The position numbers were made by a program, and so were the translations under genes. The notes under the pieces were generated by a model. It was not told the DNA's origin and searched no databases. It saw only the letters and a program-made list of their open reading frames with translations. A stretch of 64,000 nucleotides of DNA from DASSKK01 sp035690495 (GTDB taxonomy: Bacteria; Actinomycetota; Actinomycetes; Propionibacteriales; Nocardioidaceae). The DNA lies in assembly GCA_035690495.1 (NCBI GenBank), contig DASSKK010000028.1:55582-119581 (forward strand), in the 5' to 3' direction. This document shows, in pieces, positions 16,143 to 27,287 of the stretch (position 1 is its first letter; every line of letters starts with the position of its first letter).

Positions 16143-16712
16143 ATGTCGCGGCTGATCCATCTCAATGGTCCGCCAGGGATCGGCAAGTCGACGCTGGCAC
16201 GCCGCTATGCCGTCGATCACCCGGGAGTTCTCGACTGCGACATCGACGTGCTCCGCAGTCTGGTCGGCGGATGGGAGGACGACTTCGCCGCGGTCGGCGA
16301 GGCGATCCGGCCGGCCGCATTGGCCATGATCTCGGCGTACCTCGCGCAGGGACGCGACGTGGTCCTGCCGCAGATGCTCGCGCGGCTCGACGAGCTTGTC
16401 CGGTTCGAAACCGCGGCGACGGAAGTCGGGGCGGCGTACGTCGGCGTCCTGCTCATCGACAGCGGACACGATCCGGTCGGGCGCTTCCATCGGCGCGGGG
16501 GTGGCGCCCTGGGAACGGACGAGGCCTGGCATCGGCACGTGCGGGACGTGGTCGCCTCAGCGGGCGGCGACGACGCGCTGCGTGCGTCGGTGGCTGCGCT
16601 GGAGGCGATGCGCGAGCATCGGCCCGACGTGACGGTGGTGGCCAGCGTCGAGGGTGATGTGGAGCAGACCTACGCCGACGTGCTGGCGGTGCTCGCGGCC
16701 GGCCGGGAGTGA
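16143..16712 (+). CDS. P-loop kinase-like protein
   Basis: 189 residues. SRLIHLNGPPGIGKSTLARR is a textbook Walker A; DCDIDVLRSLVGGWEDD and the later region resemble gluconate/chloramphenicol-type small kinases. ATG 16143 is preceded by sequence without a clear ribosome site; an in-frame ATG at 16080 is possible but its N-terminus looks non-coding. Distinct in sequence from the P-loop protein at 3401-3988. Substrate unknown. Confidence 0.78.
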   Translation: MSRLIHLNGPPGIGKSTLARRYAVDHPGVLDCDIDVLRSLVGGWEDDFAAVGEAIRPAALAMISAYLAQGRDVVLPQMLARLDELVRFETAATEVGAAYVGVLLIDSGHDPVGRFHRRGGGALGTDEAWHRHVRDVVASAGGDDALRASVAALEAMREHRPDVTVVASVEGDVEQTYADVLAVLAAGRE

Positions 16713-16719
16713 GCCGCGG

Positions 16720-17679
16720 CTACTGCGGCGGAACGTCCGGGACCGACTTGCCGTCTGCCTCGTCGCGGTCCGCCCAGTCCAGCAGCGGCGCAAGGTCGAA
16801 CACCGCGTCGTCGATGCCGGCGTGCAGGTCGCCCAGCTCGGCGAACCGCGCCGGGACCGTCGCGATCGTGCAGTCGCGCGGGTCGACGTCGTCGATCTCG
16901 TCCCAGCCCACCGGCGTCGAGACAGTCGCCTCGGGGTTGCCTCGCACGGAGTACGCCGCGGCGATGGTGTGGTCGCGGGCGTTCTGGTTGTAGTCGACGA
17001 ACAGCTGCGTCGGGTCCCGGTCCTTGCGCCACCACGTGGTGGTCACCTCCGCGGTGCGGCGCTCCACCTCGCGGGCGAAGGCCAGGGCGGCACGGCGTAC
17101 GTCCGCGAAGCCACGCTCGGGCGCGATCCGGACGTAGATGTGCATGCCCGCACCGCCGGAGGTCTTCGGCCAGCCGACCGCGCCGAGCTCGTCGAGGATG
17201 TCGTGGGCGACGTGCGCAACCCGGCGTACGCACGCGAAGTCGCACTCCGGGCCCGGGTCGAGGTCGATCCGCCACTCGTCGGGCTTCTCGGTGTCCGCGC
17301 GCCGGCTGTTCCAGGGATGGAACTCCACGGTGGACATCTGCACCGCCCAGACCACCTGGGCGATCTCGGTGACGCACAGCTCGTCCGCGGTGCGGTTCCA
17401 GCGCGGGAAGTGCACGCGGACCGTCTCCATCCACGGCGGGGCACCTGCGGGCAGCCGCTTCTGGTGCACCTTCTCCCCGGTCACGCCGGTCGGGAACCGG
17501 TGCAGCATGCACGGCCGCTCGCGCAGGGCGTTGACGATTCCGTCGCCGACCGACAGGTAGTAGTGGGCGAGGTCGAGCTTGGTCTCGCCGCGCGCCGGGA
17601 AGTAGACCCGGTCGGGGTTGGTCACCCGGACGACGTACTCGCCCGCCTCGACCTCGACCGCCGGGCTGCTGCTGGCCAT
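16720..17679 (-). CDS. LigD-type DNA polymerase/primase (NHEJ polymerase domain) standing alone
   Basis: 319 residues made only of the archaeo-eukaryotic primase-like polymerase domain. RIDLDPGPECDF carries the catalytic DxD, SGGAGMHIYVRI the SGxxxHI motif, and DRDPTQLFVDYNQNARD the nucleotide-binding part. These enzymes fill ends in Ku-dependent non-homologous end joining. No ligase or nuclease domain is fused here and no ku gene lies in the window, so it is one of the stand-alone PolDom paralogues that actinobacteria often carry beside a full LigD. Confidence 0.9.
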   Translation of the reverse strand: MASSSPAVEVEAGEYVVRVTNPDRVYFPARGETKLDLAHYYLSVGDGIVNALRERPCMLHRFPTGVTGEKVHQKRLPAGAPPWMETVRVHFPRWNRTADELCVTEIAQVVWAVQMSTVEFHPWNSRRADTEKPDEWRIDLDPGPECDFACVRRVAHVAHDILDELGAVGWPKTSGGAGMHIYVRIAPERGFADVRRAALAFAREVERRTAEVTTTWWRKDRDPTQLFVDYNQNARDHTIAAAYSVRGNPEATVSTPVGWDEIDDVDPRDCTIATVPARFAELGDLHAGIDDAVFDLAPLLDWADRDEADGKSVPDVPPQ

Positions 17680-17726
17680 GTCTTGACGATAGGGCCTGTC
17701 AGGGCAAGCCAGTTCCCGCCGCCGCC

Positions 17727-18119
17727 CTAACTGCCGGGGCTGTTGATCCGCGGGTTGACGAGGCCGGCCTCGACCATGGCCTCCTGGAAGTACCGCTCCT
17801 GGTACGGCGCGAAGGCCGCCGCCCCGGATTCCCAGTACGCCGCCGCCAACCCGCCGACCTTGATCTGGCGCACCGCCAGACGCTCACCACGCTCCACCCT
17901 GGCCGCGTCCTGAGCGCACGCAGGCACGATCCGGGTGCCGTGGCCGCCGGGAGTCCAGGTCACGTCGCGCACGGACGGACCGTGCTGGGGGTTGAAGAAG
18001 CACGGCGTACGCCGTTCCGGCCGCGGCTGCCCGGCCAGAGCGGTCTGGACGCAGGCCAGCGAGTACCGCCCGTCCGCGAGGATGTCGATCACGGAGCTGA
18101 TCTGATCGGCCGACTGCAA
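17727..18119 (-). pseudogene. C-terminal fragment of an actinobacterial membrane-protein family, start missing
   Basis: 130 codons open from a TTG at 18119. The frame continues upstream another 130 bases to the stop codon of the mgtC-like gene without any ATG or GTG, and the upstream part (DDAARRDYQHALDAYEAAG) also looks coding. CFFNPQHGPSVRDVTWTPPG-like (actual CFFNPQHGPSVRDVTWTPGG), VPACAQDAARVERGE and YWESGAAAFAPYQERYFQ match the cytosolic tail found at the end of larger actinobacterial proteins of unknown function. I therefore read it as an N-terminally truncated remnant; a short real gene with a CTG or TTG start remains possible. Confidence 0.5.
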
Positions 18120-18251
18120 CCGCGGCGCCGCGCGACCTGCGGCCTCGTAGGCGTCAAGGGCATGCTGGTAGTCGCGGCGGGCGGCATCGTCCAGGCTGCG
18201 CTGGTCGCTCTGCGCAGATCGGCGAGCCGATGAGTGACCGGGATGACCGGC

Positions 18252-18983
18252 CTACTCGGCGGTGATGTTCACGTCCTGTGCCTCGACGCGCACCATCCCG
18301 GGGACCTCCGAGAGCGCCGCGGCCAGGGAAGCGACGGCGCCACCTCCCTGCACCCGCATGGACACCGACACCGTGCGGGCCTCGCGCTCCGGGCCGGTGT
18401 CGGCCTGCTGCTCGCGCTCGCGTCCTGCGGACAGCTGCTGGACGACGAACCCTCGAGCGGTGCACTCGCTCAAAGCCCGCCGGAGCACCCCCTCTCCGTC
18501 GCGATAGACCAGCAGCAGCGACGACGGTGCGTACTTCGAGCCGGGCAGCCGGCGCACCAGGGGCGTGTAGCCGTAGACGACCAGGAAGTACGCCGCGGTG
18601 GTGAGGGCGGCGAGCAACGGCAGCCCCGCCCCGGCCGCCATGCCGACGGCTGCGGTCAGCCACACCGCGGCTGCCGTGGTCAACCCGCTCACCGCTCCGC
18701 GATGCACGAAGATCAACCCGCCGCCGATGAACCCGATGCCGGAGACCACCTGCGCGGCGACCCGGGACGGGTCCAGCCCGACGTTGGGGCCGAGGACGTC
18801 GGTGAAGCCGTACTTGGACACCAGCATGACCAACGCGGCGCCGAGACCGACGAGCGTGTGAGTGCGGAGGCCGGCGCTCTTCTGCCGCAGCTCGCGCTCC
18901 AGCCCGATGCCGGAGGAGAGTGCGAACGCCAGCGCCAGCTCGGCCACTTGCGTCCATCCCTCACCGAACGGCTCCGCGAACAT
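18252..18983 (-). CDS. MgtC/SapB family membrane protein
   Basis: 243 residues. The N-terminal half is the MgtC membrane domain: LAFALSSGIGLERELRQKSAGLRTHTLVGLGAALVML, with GIGFIGGGLIF and GLTTAAAVWLTAAVGMAAGAG. The C-terminal half is an ACT-like cytosolic domain. In pathogens MgtC modulates the F-type ATPase and survival in low Mg2+; the role in free-living actinobacteria is not known. ATG 18983 is chosen; TACCGT (18995-18990 on the minus strand) lies six bases upstream, suggesting a leaderless mRNA. Divergent from mfd. Confidence 0.9.
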   Translation of the reverse strand: MFAEPFGEGWTQVAELALAFALSSGIGLERELRQKSAGLRTHTLVGLGAALVMLVSKYGFTDVLGPNVGLDPSRVAAQVVSGIGFIGGGLIFVHRGAVSGLTTAAAVWLTAAVGMAAGAGLPLLAALTTAAYFLVVYGYTPLVRRLPGSKYAPSSLLLVYRDGEGVLRRALSECTARGFVVQQLSAGREREQQADTGPEREARTVSVSMRVQGGGAVASLAAALSEVPGMVRVEAQDVNITAE

Positions 18984-19013
18984 GGCACCACGGTATGCCG
19001 CCGAGAGGGTGGG

Positions 19014-19051
19014 TACAGTGGAACGCACCCCCCTCCGGACCCGGATGGGGG
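19014..19051 (+). promoter_or_regulatory. mfd promoter with a start-proximal GC hairpin
   Basis: TACAGT at 19014-19019 is a good -10. Just after the expected start, CCCCCTCCGG (19029-19038) and CCGGATGGGGG (19041-19051) form a strong hairpin with a one-base bulge, ending 20 bases before the GAGGAG of mfd. It could stabilise or attenuate the message. Confidence 0.5.
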
Positions 19052-19074
19052 TTGGCCTGCGTGGAGGAGCAGAC

Positions 19075-22688
<3,614 letters not shown>

Positions 22689-22692
<4 letters not shown>

Positions 22693-23369
22693 CCCGCGCT
22701 CGCACCCTGAAGGTTTCCGCCGTGGCTGCCGCCGCCGCGCTGCTGCTGGCCGGCTGCGGCGTCGGTCAGGTCGGCGCCGCCGCCGTGGTGGGCCAGCAGG
22801 CGATCTCCACCTCCGAGGTCGACGCCGTCGCCTCCGCCCTCTGCTCGGCACAGAGCGGGAACGGCACCAGCACCAGCAAGCTGCCCAGCCGCGGTGCGCG
22901 ACAGGGCGCGCTCCAGGCGCTGCTCGCCGCCGAGGTCGCCCGTCAGTTCGGCCACTCGCTGGGCCTGCACGCGAACCAGGCGAAGGTGGCCGAGTCGCTC
23001 GCCAACGACCGGCTCGGCATCCAGTCGCTGCCGGCCGACGAGCAGGACGCGTTCCGGCAGGCGTTGAAGGTGTACGCCGAGGGCCGGCTGATGCTCGCCC
23101 AGGTCGGTCGCAAGGCACTCGAGGCACAGGGCCAGAAGAAGATCTCGCAGAAGCAGGCGATCGCCGCGGGTGTGCAGAAGGAGGGCGACTTCGCCAAGAA
23201 GCTCGACGTCGAGGTCGATCCACGTTTCGGCCAGTTCCACAACGGCACCCTGGTCGCGCGCAGCGGCTCGCTGTCCGTGCCGGTGAGCAGCACCGCGCAC
23301 AGCGGCGCGAAGGCGCAGCCGTCGGCGGAGTGGGTGTCCTCGCTGCCCCGGTCGCAGCTGTGCGGCTAG
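22689..23369 (+). CDS. SurA N-terminal-domain lipoprotein
   Basis: 226-residue exported lipoprotein. The signal ends in the lipobox LLLAGC (Cys near 20). The rest is helical and resembles the SurA N-terminal chaperone domain (GQQAISTSEVDAVASALC, ALLAAEVARQFGHSLGLHANQAKV), without a parvulin PPIase domain. Such proteins sit next to mfd and mazG in many actinobacteria, where they probably assist folding of exported proteins. Starts on a GTGA overlap with mfd. Confidence 0.85.
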
Positions 23370-23382
23370 CCGGCAGGTCGCG

Positions 23383-24213
23383 GTGATGGATGCGTCGTAC
23401 GACGTGCCCGGCACCCGGCTGCTCGAGCTGGTCGCCGTCATGGACCGGTTGCGGCGCGAGTGTCCCTGGGACCGCGAGCAGACGCACCGGTCGCTGGCGC
23501 GCTACCTGCTCGAGGAGACCTACGAGACCCTGGAGGCGATCGACTCCGGCGATTCCGTCCACCTGCGCGAGGAGCTCGGCGACCTGCTGCTGCAAGTGGT
23601 GTTCCACGCGCGGCTCGCCCAGGAGGACGACGCCGAGTCGGACGGGTTCGACATCGACGACGTGGCCGGCGGCATCGTCGACAAGCTCGTGCACAGGCAC
23701 CCGCACGTGTTCGGAGGCCTCGACGTGTCCGGTGCGGACGAGGTCGCGGCGAACTGGGAGGCGCTCAAGGCAGCGGAGAAGGGCCGGGCGTCGGTGCTGG
23801 ACGGCGTGCCGATGGCACTGCCCGCTCTCGCCCTGGCCGACAAGGTGCTCGGCCGTGCCTCTCGCGCCGGAGTGGTCGCGCCGCCGGTGGTTGAGGTGCG
23901 AGCGGAGTCCGACCCGGTGGTTGAGGTGCGAGCGGAGCCCGACCCGGTGGTTGAGGTGCGAGCGGAGTCCGACCCGGTGGTTGAGGTGCGAGCGGAGTCC
24001 GACCCGGTGGTTGAGGTGCGAGCGGAGTCCGACCCGGTGGTTGAGGTGCGAGCGGAGCGAGCCTCGAAACCACCACCACCACCACCGCTCGGCGACCGGC
24101 TCCTCGCCCTGGTCGCCCAGGCCCGCGAGGCCGGGCTCGACGCCGAGCAGGAGCTGCGCGACGCCGTACGCCGTCTTGCCGACGCCGTCCGTGCGGAGGA
24201 GGCCGATCGATAA
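23383..24213 (+). CDS. mazG: MazG nucleoside triphosphate pyrophosphohydrolase with an inserted repeat tract
   Basis: Hydrolyses (d)NTPs to monophosphates, acting as a house-cleaning enzyme. The N-terminal catalytic helices are intact: CPWDREQTHRSLARYLLEETYE, then EELGDLLLQVVFHARLA and the HPHVFGGLDV loop (residues 26-120). Residues about 168-236 are not MazG: five to six copies of a ten-residue unit VVEVRAESDP, then RASK and six prolines, encoded by a tandem 30-bp DNA repeat. The normal C-terminal helix resumes at LGDRLLALVAQAREAGLDAE. The insert lies in the linker before the last helices, so the enzyme may still work. 276 residues versus roughly 200 for relatives. Confidence 0.93.
   Translation: MMDASYDVPGTRLLELVAVMDRLRRECPWDREQTHRSLARYLLEETYETLEAIDSGDSVHLREELGDLLLQVVFHARLAQEDDAESDGFDIDDVAGGIVDKLVHRHPHVFGGLDVSGADEVAANWEALKAAEKGRASVLDGVPMALPALALADKVLGRASRAGVVAPPVVEVRAESDPVVEVRAEPDPVVEVRAESDPVVEVRAESDPVVEVRAESDPVVEVRAERASKPPPPPPLGDRLLALVAQAREAGLDAEQELRDAVRRLADAVRAEEADR
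23884..24090 (+). repeat. Tandem 30-bp palindromic-element repeats inside mazG (family C)
   Basis: Six copies of CCGGTGGTTGAGGTGCGAGC (plus ten more bases) start at 23884, 23914, 23944, 23974, 24004 and 24034, with one base changed in copy 2. The last copy continues into CGAGCCTCGAAACCACC, completing a hairpin element (GGTGGTT...AACCACC), followed by a CCACCA run. The 30-bp period keeps the mazG frame. The single complete element with truncated copies in front suggests insertion of a short palindromic element and later expansion. Confidence 0.92.
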
Positions 24214-24215
24214 GG

Positions 24216-24246
24216 TTGTCGCAATCTGCGACACTATTGCTAGCAT
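24216..24246 (+). promoter_or_regulatory. Operator-promoter of the second VapBC locus
   Basis: Perfect inverted repeat TGTCGCA-ATC-TGCGACA at 24217-24233 overlaps a -35-like TTGTCG (24216-24221). TAGCAT at 24241-24246 is the -10, 19 bases away and six bases before the antitoxin ATG (24253), so the message is probably leaderless and self-repressed. Confidence 0.65.
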
Positions 24247-24252
24247 TGTTGC

Positions 24253-24474
24253 ATGAAGACCCTGTACCTGCGCAACGTGCCTGACGACGTGGTGGAGCGG
24301 CTGCGTCGCCTGGCCGACCGCGACGCGATGTCGGTGGGTGCGGTGGCGGTGCGCGAGCTCGCCGAGGTCAGCCGGCGCGCCGACAACGCGGCGCTGCTCG
24401 GTGCCCTTCCGGACCTCGGCGCGGACACGACGGACATCCTCGAAGATGTGCATGCGGAGCGCGACGAGAGGTGA
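24253..24474 (+). CDS. Ribbon-helix-helix antitoxin (VapB/FitA-like)
   Basis: 73 residues. MKTLYLRNVPDDVVERLRRLADRDAMSVGAVAVREL is a FitA-type ribbon-helix-helix domain with the typical L.NVPDDV.E.L start; the acidic C-terminus (DLGADTTDILEDVHAERDER) would occupy the toxin active site. It overlaps the toxin by four bases and is preceded by its operator. No ribosome-binding site is seen, as expected for a leaderless mRNA. Confidence 0.85.
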   Translation: MKTLYLRNVPDDVVERLRRLADRDAMSVGAVAVRELAEVSRRADNAALLGALPDLGADTTDILEDVHAERDER

Positions 24475-24953
24475 TCGTCGTCGACGCCTCGGCGGCCATC
24501 GCGGCGCTCTTGAATGCAGGGGCCGCCAGAGACCTGCTCGGCGACGAGCAGCTGCATGCCCCGCACCTGGTCGACCATGAGGTCGCGAGCGCACTTCGCA
24601 GGCGGGTCCTGGCCGGTGCGCTCTTCGCGGAAGCGGGGTGGGCGCTACTGGACACCTGGCGTCGTCTGGCGCTCACTCGCTACCCGGTGTTCACCTTGCT
24701 CGAGCGCGTCTGGGAACTGCGAGAGAACCTGTCGGCCTACGACGCTTCGTACGTGGCGCTCGCCGAGGGACTCGGCTGTGCCCTCGTGACAGCGGATAGC
24801 CGGGTGAGTCGAGCGCCCGGCCTGACTTGTCCGGTGACCGTGGTGCCCACGCCTGTAAACTCGCAAAACTTCTCGGCCTCTATAACCGGACCATCCACGC
24901 GCGAGGGAGCGTCTGCCGGACTCCCCACCCGGTCCGGCAGACGCTCCCGGTAG
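24471..24953 (+). CDS. PIN-domain toxin (VapC-like) with an odd C-terminal extension
   Basis: 160 residues. MIVVDASAAIAALLN (first Asp), HLVDHEVASALRR (Glu) and YDASYVALAEGLGCALVTADSR (late Asp residues) form the PIN metal site, so ribonuclease activity is expected. The PIN fold ends near LTCPVTVVP (residue 125). The last 30 or so residues (Ser/Thr/Gly/Arg-rich) are encoded by an AT-rich stretch and by a 17-bp terminator hairpin, so the original stop codon was probably lost by a small deletion or frameshift. Confidence 0.85.
   Translation: MIVVDASAAIAALLNAGAARDLLGDEQLHAPHLVDHEVASALRRRVLAGALFAEAGWALLDTWRRLALTRYPVFTLLERVWELRENLSAYDASYVALAEGLGCALVTADSRVSRAPGLTCPVTVVPTPVNSQNFSASITGPSTREGASAGLPTRSGRRSR
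24905..24948. terminator. Strong hairpin terminator, inside the 3' end of the PIN-toxin frame
   Basis: Perfect 17-bp arms GGGAGCGTCTGCCGGAC (24905-24921) and its complement (24932-24948) with a 10-base loop. It lies between the toxin and the convergent surface-protein gene and could stop transcription from both sides. Its right arm ends two bases before the toxin stop codon. Confidence 0.8.
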
Positions 24954-24989
24954 CCACCGGCGGATTGGTGTCCGCCGGTGCGTCGCCCC

Positions 24990-27108
24990 CTACGGCTGGT
25001 GCGGCGCTGCCTGCCGGTGCCCGCACAGGAAGCATCCGCAGCCGAGGAGCAGCAGCCCCAGCATCAGGAGAGCCCCGAGACCGCCACCGGCGCCGGTGGC
25101 GGGAAGCGTCTCGGCCGGCGCTGTGCTGGATGGCCGCTGTTCGGCGTGCGTGGCCAGCGTGTGCTCTTGCTGGCCGTTCGTCAGCGGCGAGGCGGACTCG
25201 GGGACCGCCACGACGGTCGTCGCGTCGACCGCAGTGGTCGAGGCCGCGAAGCCGGAGCCGCCGGCGAACGCCGCGGTGAACCTGTGCGTGCCCGCCTTCA
25301 GGCGCGGCAGCGTCAGCGTTGCCACGCCGTGCTCATCCAGCCTGGCCGAGCCCAGGACGGTGCCGCCGTCTCGGAACGTGACTGCGCCGGCCGGTCGCAG
25401 GGCCGTGGAGGTCGTCCGGGCTGCGGCCGGCGGTTTCCCGGCGGCCGTAGTCACCGTGGCGGTGAGCGTGATCGCGTCGCCCGTGTCGGCGTGCCGTGGC
25501 GCGGCGAGGCTGATCTTCGTGTCCAGTGGAACGATCGTCAGCGTGCCGGGCGCATAACCCACCGTGTAGTCAGGCGAGGCCAGGTCGCCGGTGCAGGTGA
25601 TCGAGTGCTCGCCGACATGTCCTGCGACGCCTGGCGCGGGCCGGCATGTCGCGCTTCCGGTCAGCACGGACTCGTCGTCTCCTGCGACGAGTCCGGTGAT
25701 CGCCGGCGGATAGCTGTCTGCGACCGGCTGGCCGAAGTCCAGGCGTACGTCGGACGCGGTCACCTCGAGCGGGGCGGGGTCGACGACCAGCGTGGCCGGA
25801 GCACTCACCGAGTCGGCGTAGCCGGTGGAAGCGTCGTAACGAGCGACTACCTCGTGGCTGCCGGCGTGCAGACGGCCAGGCTCGACGTCGAGACTGGCTC
25901 TGCCGTCCGGGCCGACCTCCGCGTTGCCGACCGACACGCCGTCCACGGCGAACTCGACCATGCCACCGACGCCACCCGAGACCGTGGCGACCAGGGTGAC
26001 CTGCTCGCCGTACCCGGCCCCGTTCGGCACGGTGAGCGTGGTGGTGGTCGCAGCAGCCGGTGGCGGGGGACTGCTGACGGTGATCGTCACGGGCAGTTGT
26101 GCCTCGGAACCGATGCCGTTGTCCGCGGTGATGACGACGTCGTGTGTCCCGGCGGTGCCGTTGCCCGGTGTGCCAGAGATGGCACCGGTCGTCGCGTCGA
26201 TGGCGAGCCCTGCGGGCAGGCCCGCGGCGGTGAACGTCGGCGCCGGGAACCCGACGACGGTGTCCAGGTGGTAGCCGCCGCGCCTCCCGACCTGGAAGCT
26301 TGCGGTGTCAGGCCCGGTGATCCGTGGCGCCTGGTTGACGGTGACCGTGAAGGTAGCGGGCTTGCTGTCACCGCCCTCGCTGTCGGTGAGGGTGCATGTC
26401 ACCGTGCTGACCCCGACCGGGAATGCAGTGGGAGGCGCGGGATCACAGCTGCGGCTCAGCCCCGAGGGCACCATTCCGCCGTATCCGGTCACCTTGTAAG
26501 CGCTCCCATCCGGGGATTCCGCCTCGCGGTCATCAGGTATCGCCAAGGATCCGGTGAAGTTCGCTCCTGCAATGGCTGCGCCTCCGAGGTCTGCATACGG
26601 CAAGACCGCATTCGTGAGGTTGGCTCCGCCTAGATCCGCTTCCCCGAGGTCTGCATACGGCAGCGCCGCGTTGGTGAGGTTTGCGTTGGTGAGCGTCGCT
26701 CCGCCGAGATGCGCGTAGGGAAGCGACGCACGCGTGAGGTTTGCGTTGGTGAGCGTCGCTCCGCCGAGATGCGGCGTAGGGAAGCGACGCACGCGTGAGG
26801 TTCGCTCCATTCAGGTTGGCGCCAGAAAGGTCCGCGCCATACAGAGACGCATCGGTGAGGTCCCTTCCACTGAGGTCGGCGTTTGCCAAGTCGGCACCGG
26901 GGCACATTGTGTGATGCGTCGATGTGGGGTTGTCGACGATCGTGCACGTCCCGACCATCTCGTCCGCCGACGCCGGGGCTGAGGCGAGCGGTCCTACGAC
27001 GAGCGCCATCGTGAGCCCAACGGTCAACAGGTAGCCCACCCGCCGCAGTTCCCGCAGTTTCCTGCGGGCAGACCGGGGTGCTCGAGGCTGCCGCCCATGC
27101 TCATCCAC
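24990..27108 (-). pseudogene. LPXTG-anchored surface protein with pentapeptide and Ig-like repeats, frameshifted
   Basis: One gene split by a single extra G at about 26773. The 5' part (start GTG 27108 behind GGAGGA) encodes a signal peptide and pentapeptide repeats (ADLSGRDLTDASLYGADLSG). After the shift the other frame continues the pentapeptides (HLGGATLTNANLTRASLPYA), then a putative Ig domain (LPAGLAIDATTGAISGTPG), Big3-like repeats (TTTTLTVPNGAGYGEQVTL; VTFRDGGTVLGSARLDEHG), an MBG-type domain and a sortase signal LPATG with a hydrophobic helix at the C-terminus. Corrected length is about 705 residues, a wall-anchored surface protein. The shift sits in the second of two 60-bp repeats and could be a mutation, a switch or a sequencing error. 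Confidence 0.8.
26676..26796. repeat. Tandem 60-bp repeat encoding pentapeptide turns; second copy has an extra base
   Basis: Bases 26676-26735 and 26736-26796 are identical except for one additional G in the second (GATGCGGCG at 26769 onward instead of GATGCGCG). Each unit codes 20 residues (four pentapeptides). The extra base is what splits the surface-protein gene. Confidence 0.9.
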
Positions 27109-27287
27109 ACTGATCCTCCACTGTCGACACCCTGTGACCTGTCATCGCCCGTCGAGGCTAGGTGGGCACGCTCGCACGGCGTGGAGTTACGGACGGAGAG
27201 CCGCCAACGCTTGGGTCACGGGCATACGCACCCCTACGTACGTTTCGCCCCCATGCCTCCCCGATCGCGGATAGCCTCGGCCCCACG
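27109..27287. promoter_or_regulatory. Divergent promoter region of the surface protein and the LuxR-type regulator
   Basis: 179 bases without a gene. TAGCCT at 27272-27277 is a -10 candidate for the regulator, ten bases before its ATG. CTACGTACG near 27234 contains the self-complementary ACGTACGT-like core and may be an operator. Nothing else was recognised. Confidence 0.4.

Noticed and set aside
23884..24090. CRISPR array
   Set aside because: The 30-bp units are directly adjacent with no variable spacers, lie inside mazG and have no cas genes nearby.
24990..26810. 606-codon frame taken as a complete gene starting at 26810
   Set aside because: Its start lies in mid-repeat with no signal peptide; the signal peptide and first pentapeptides are in the other frame, so this is the 3' part of a frameshifted gene.
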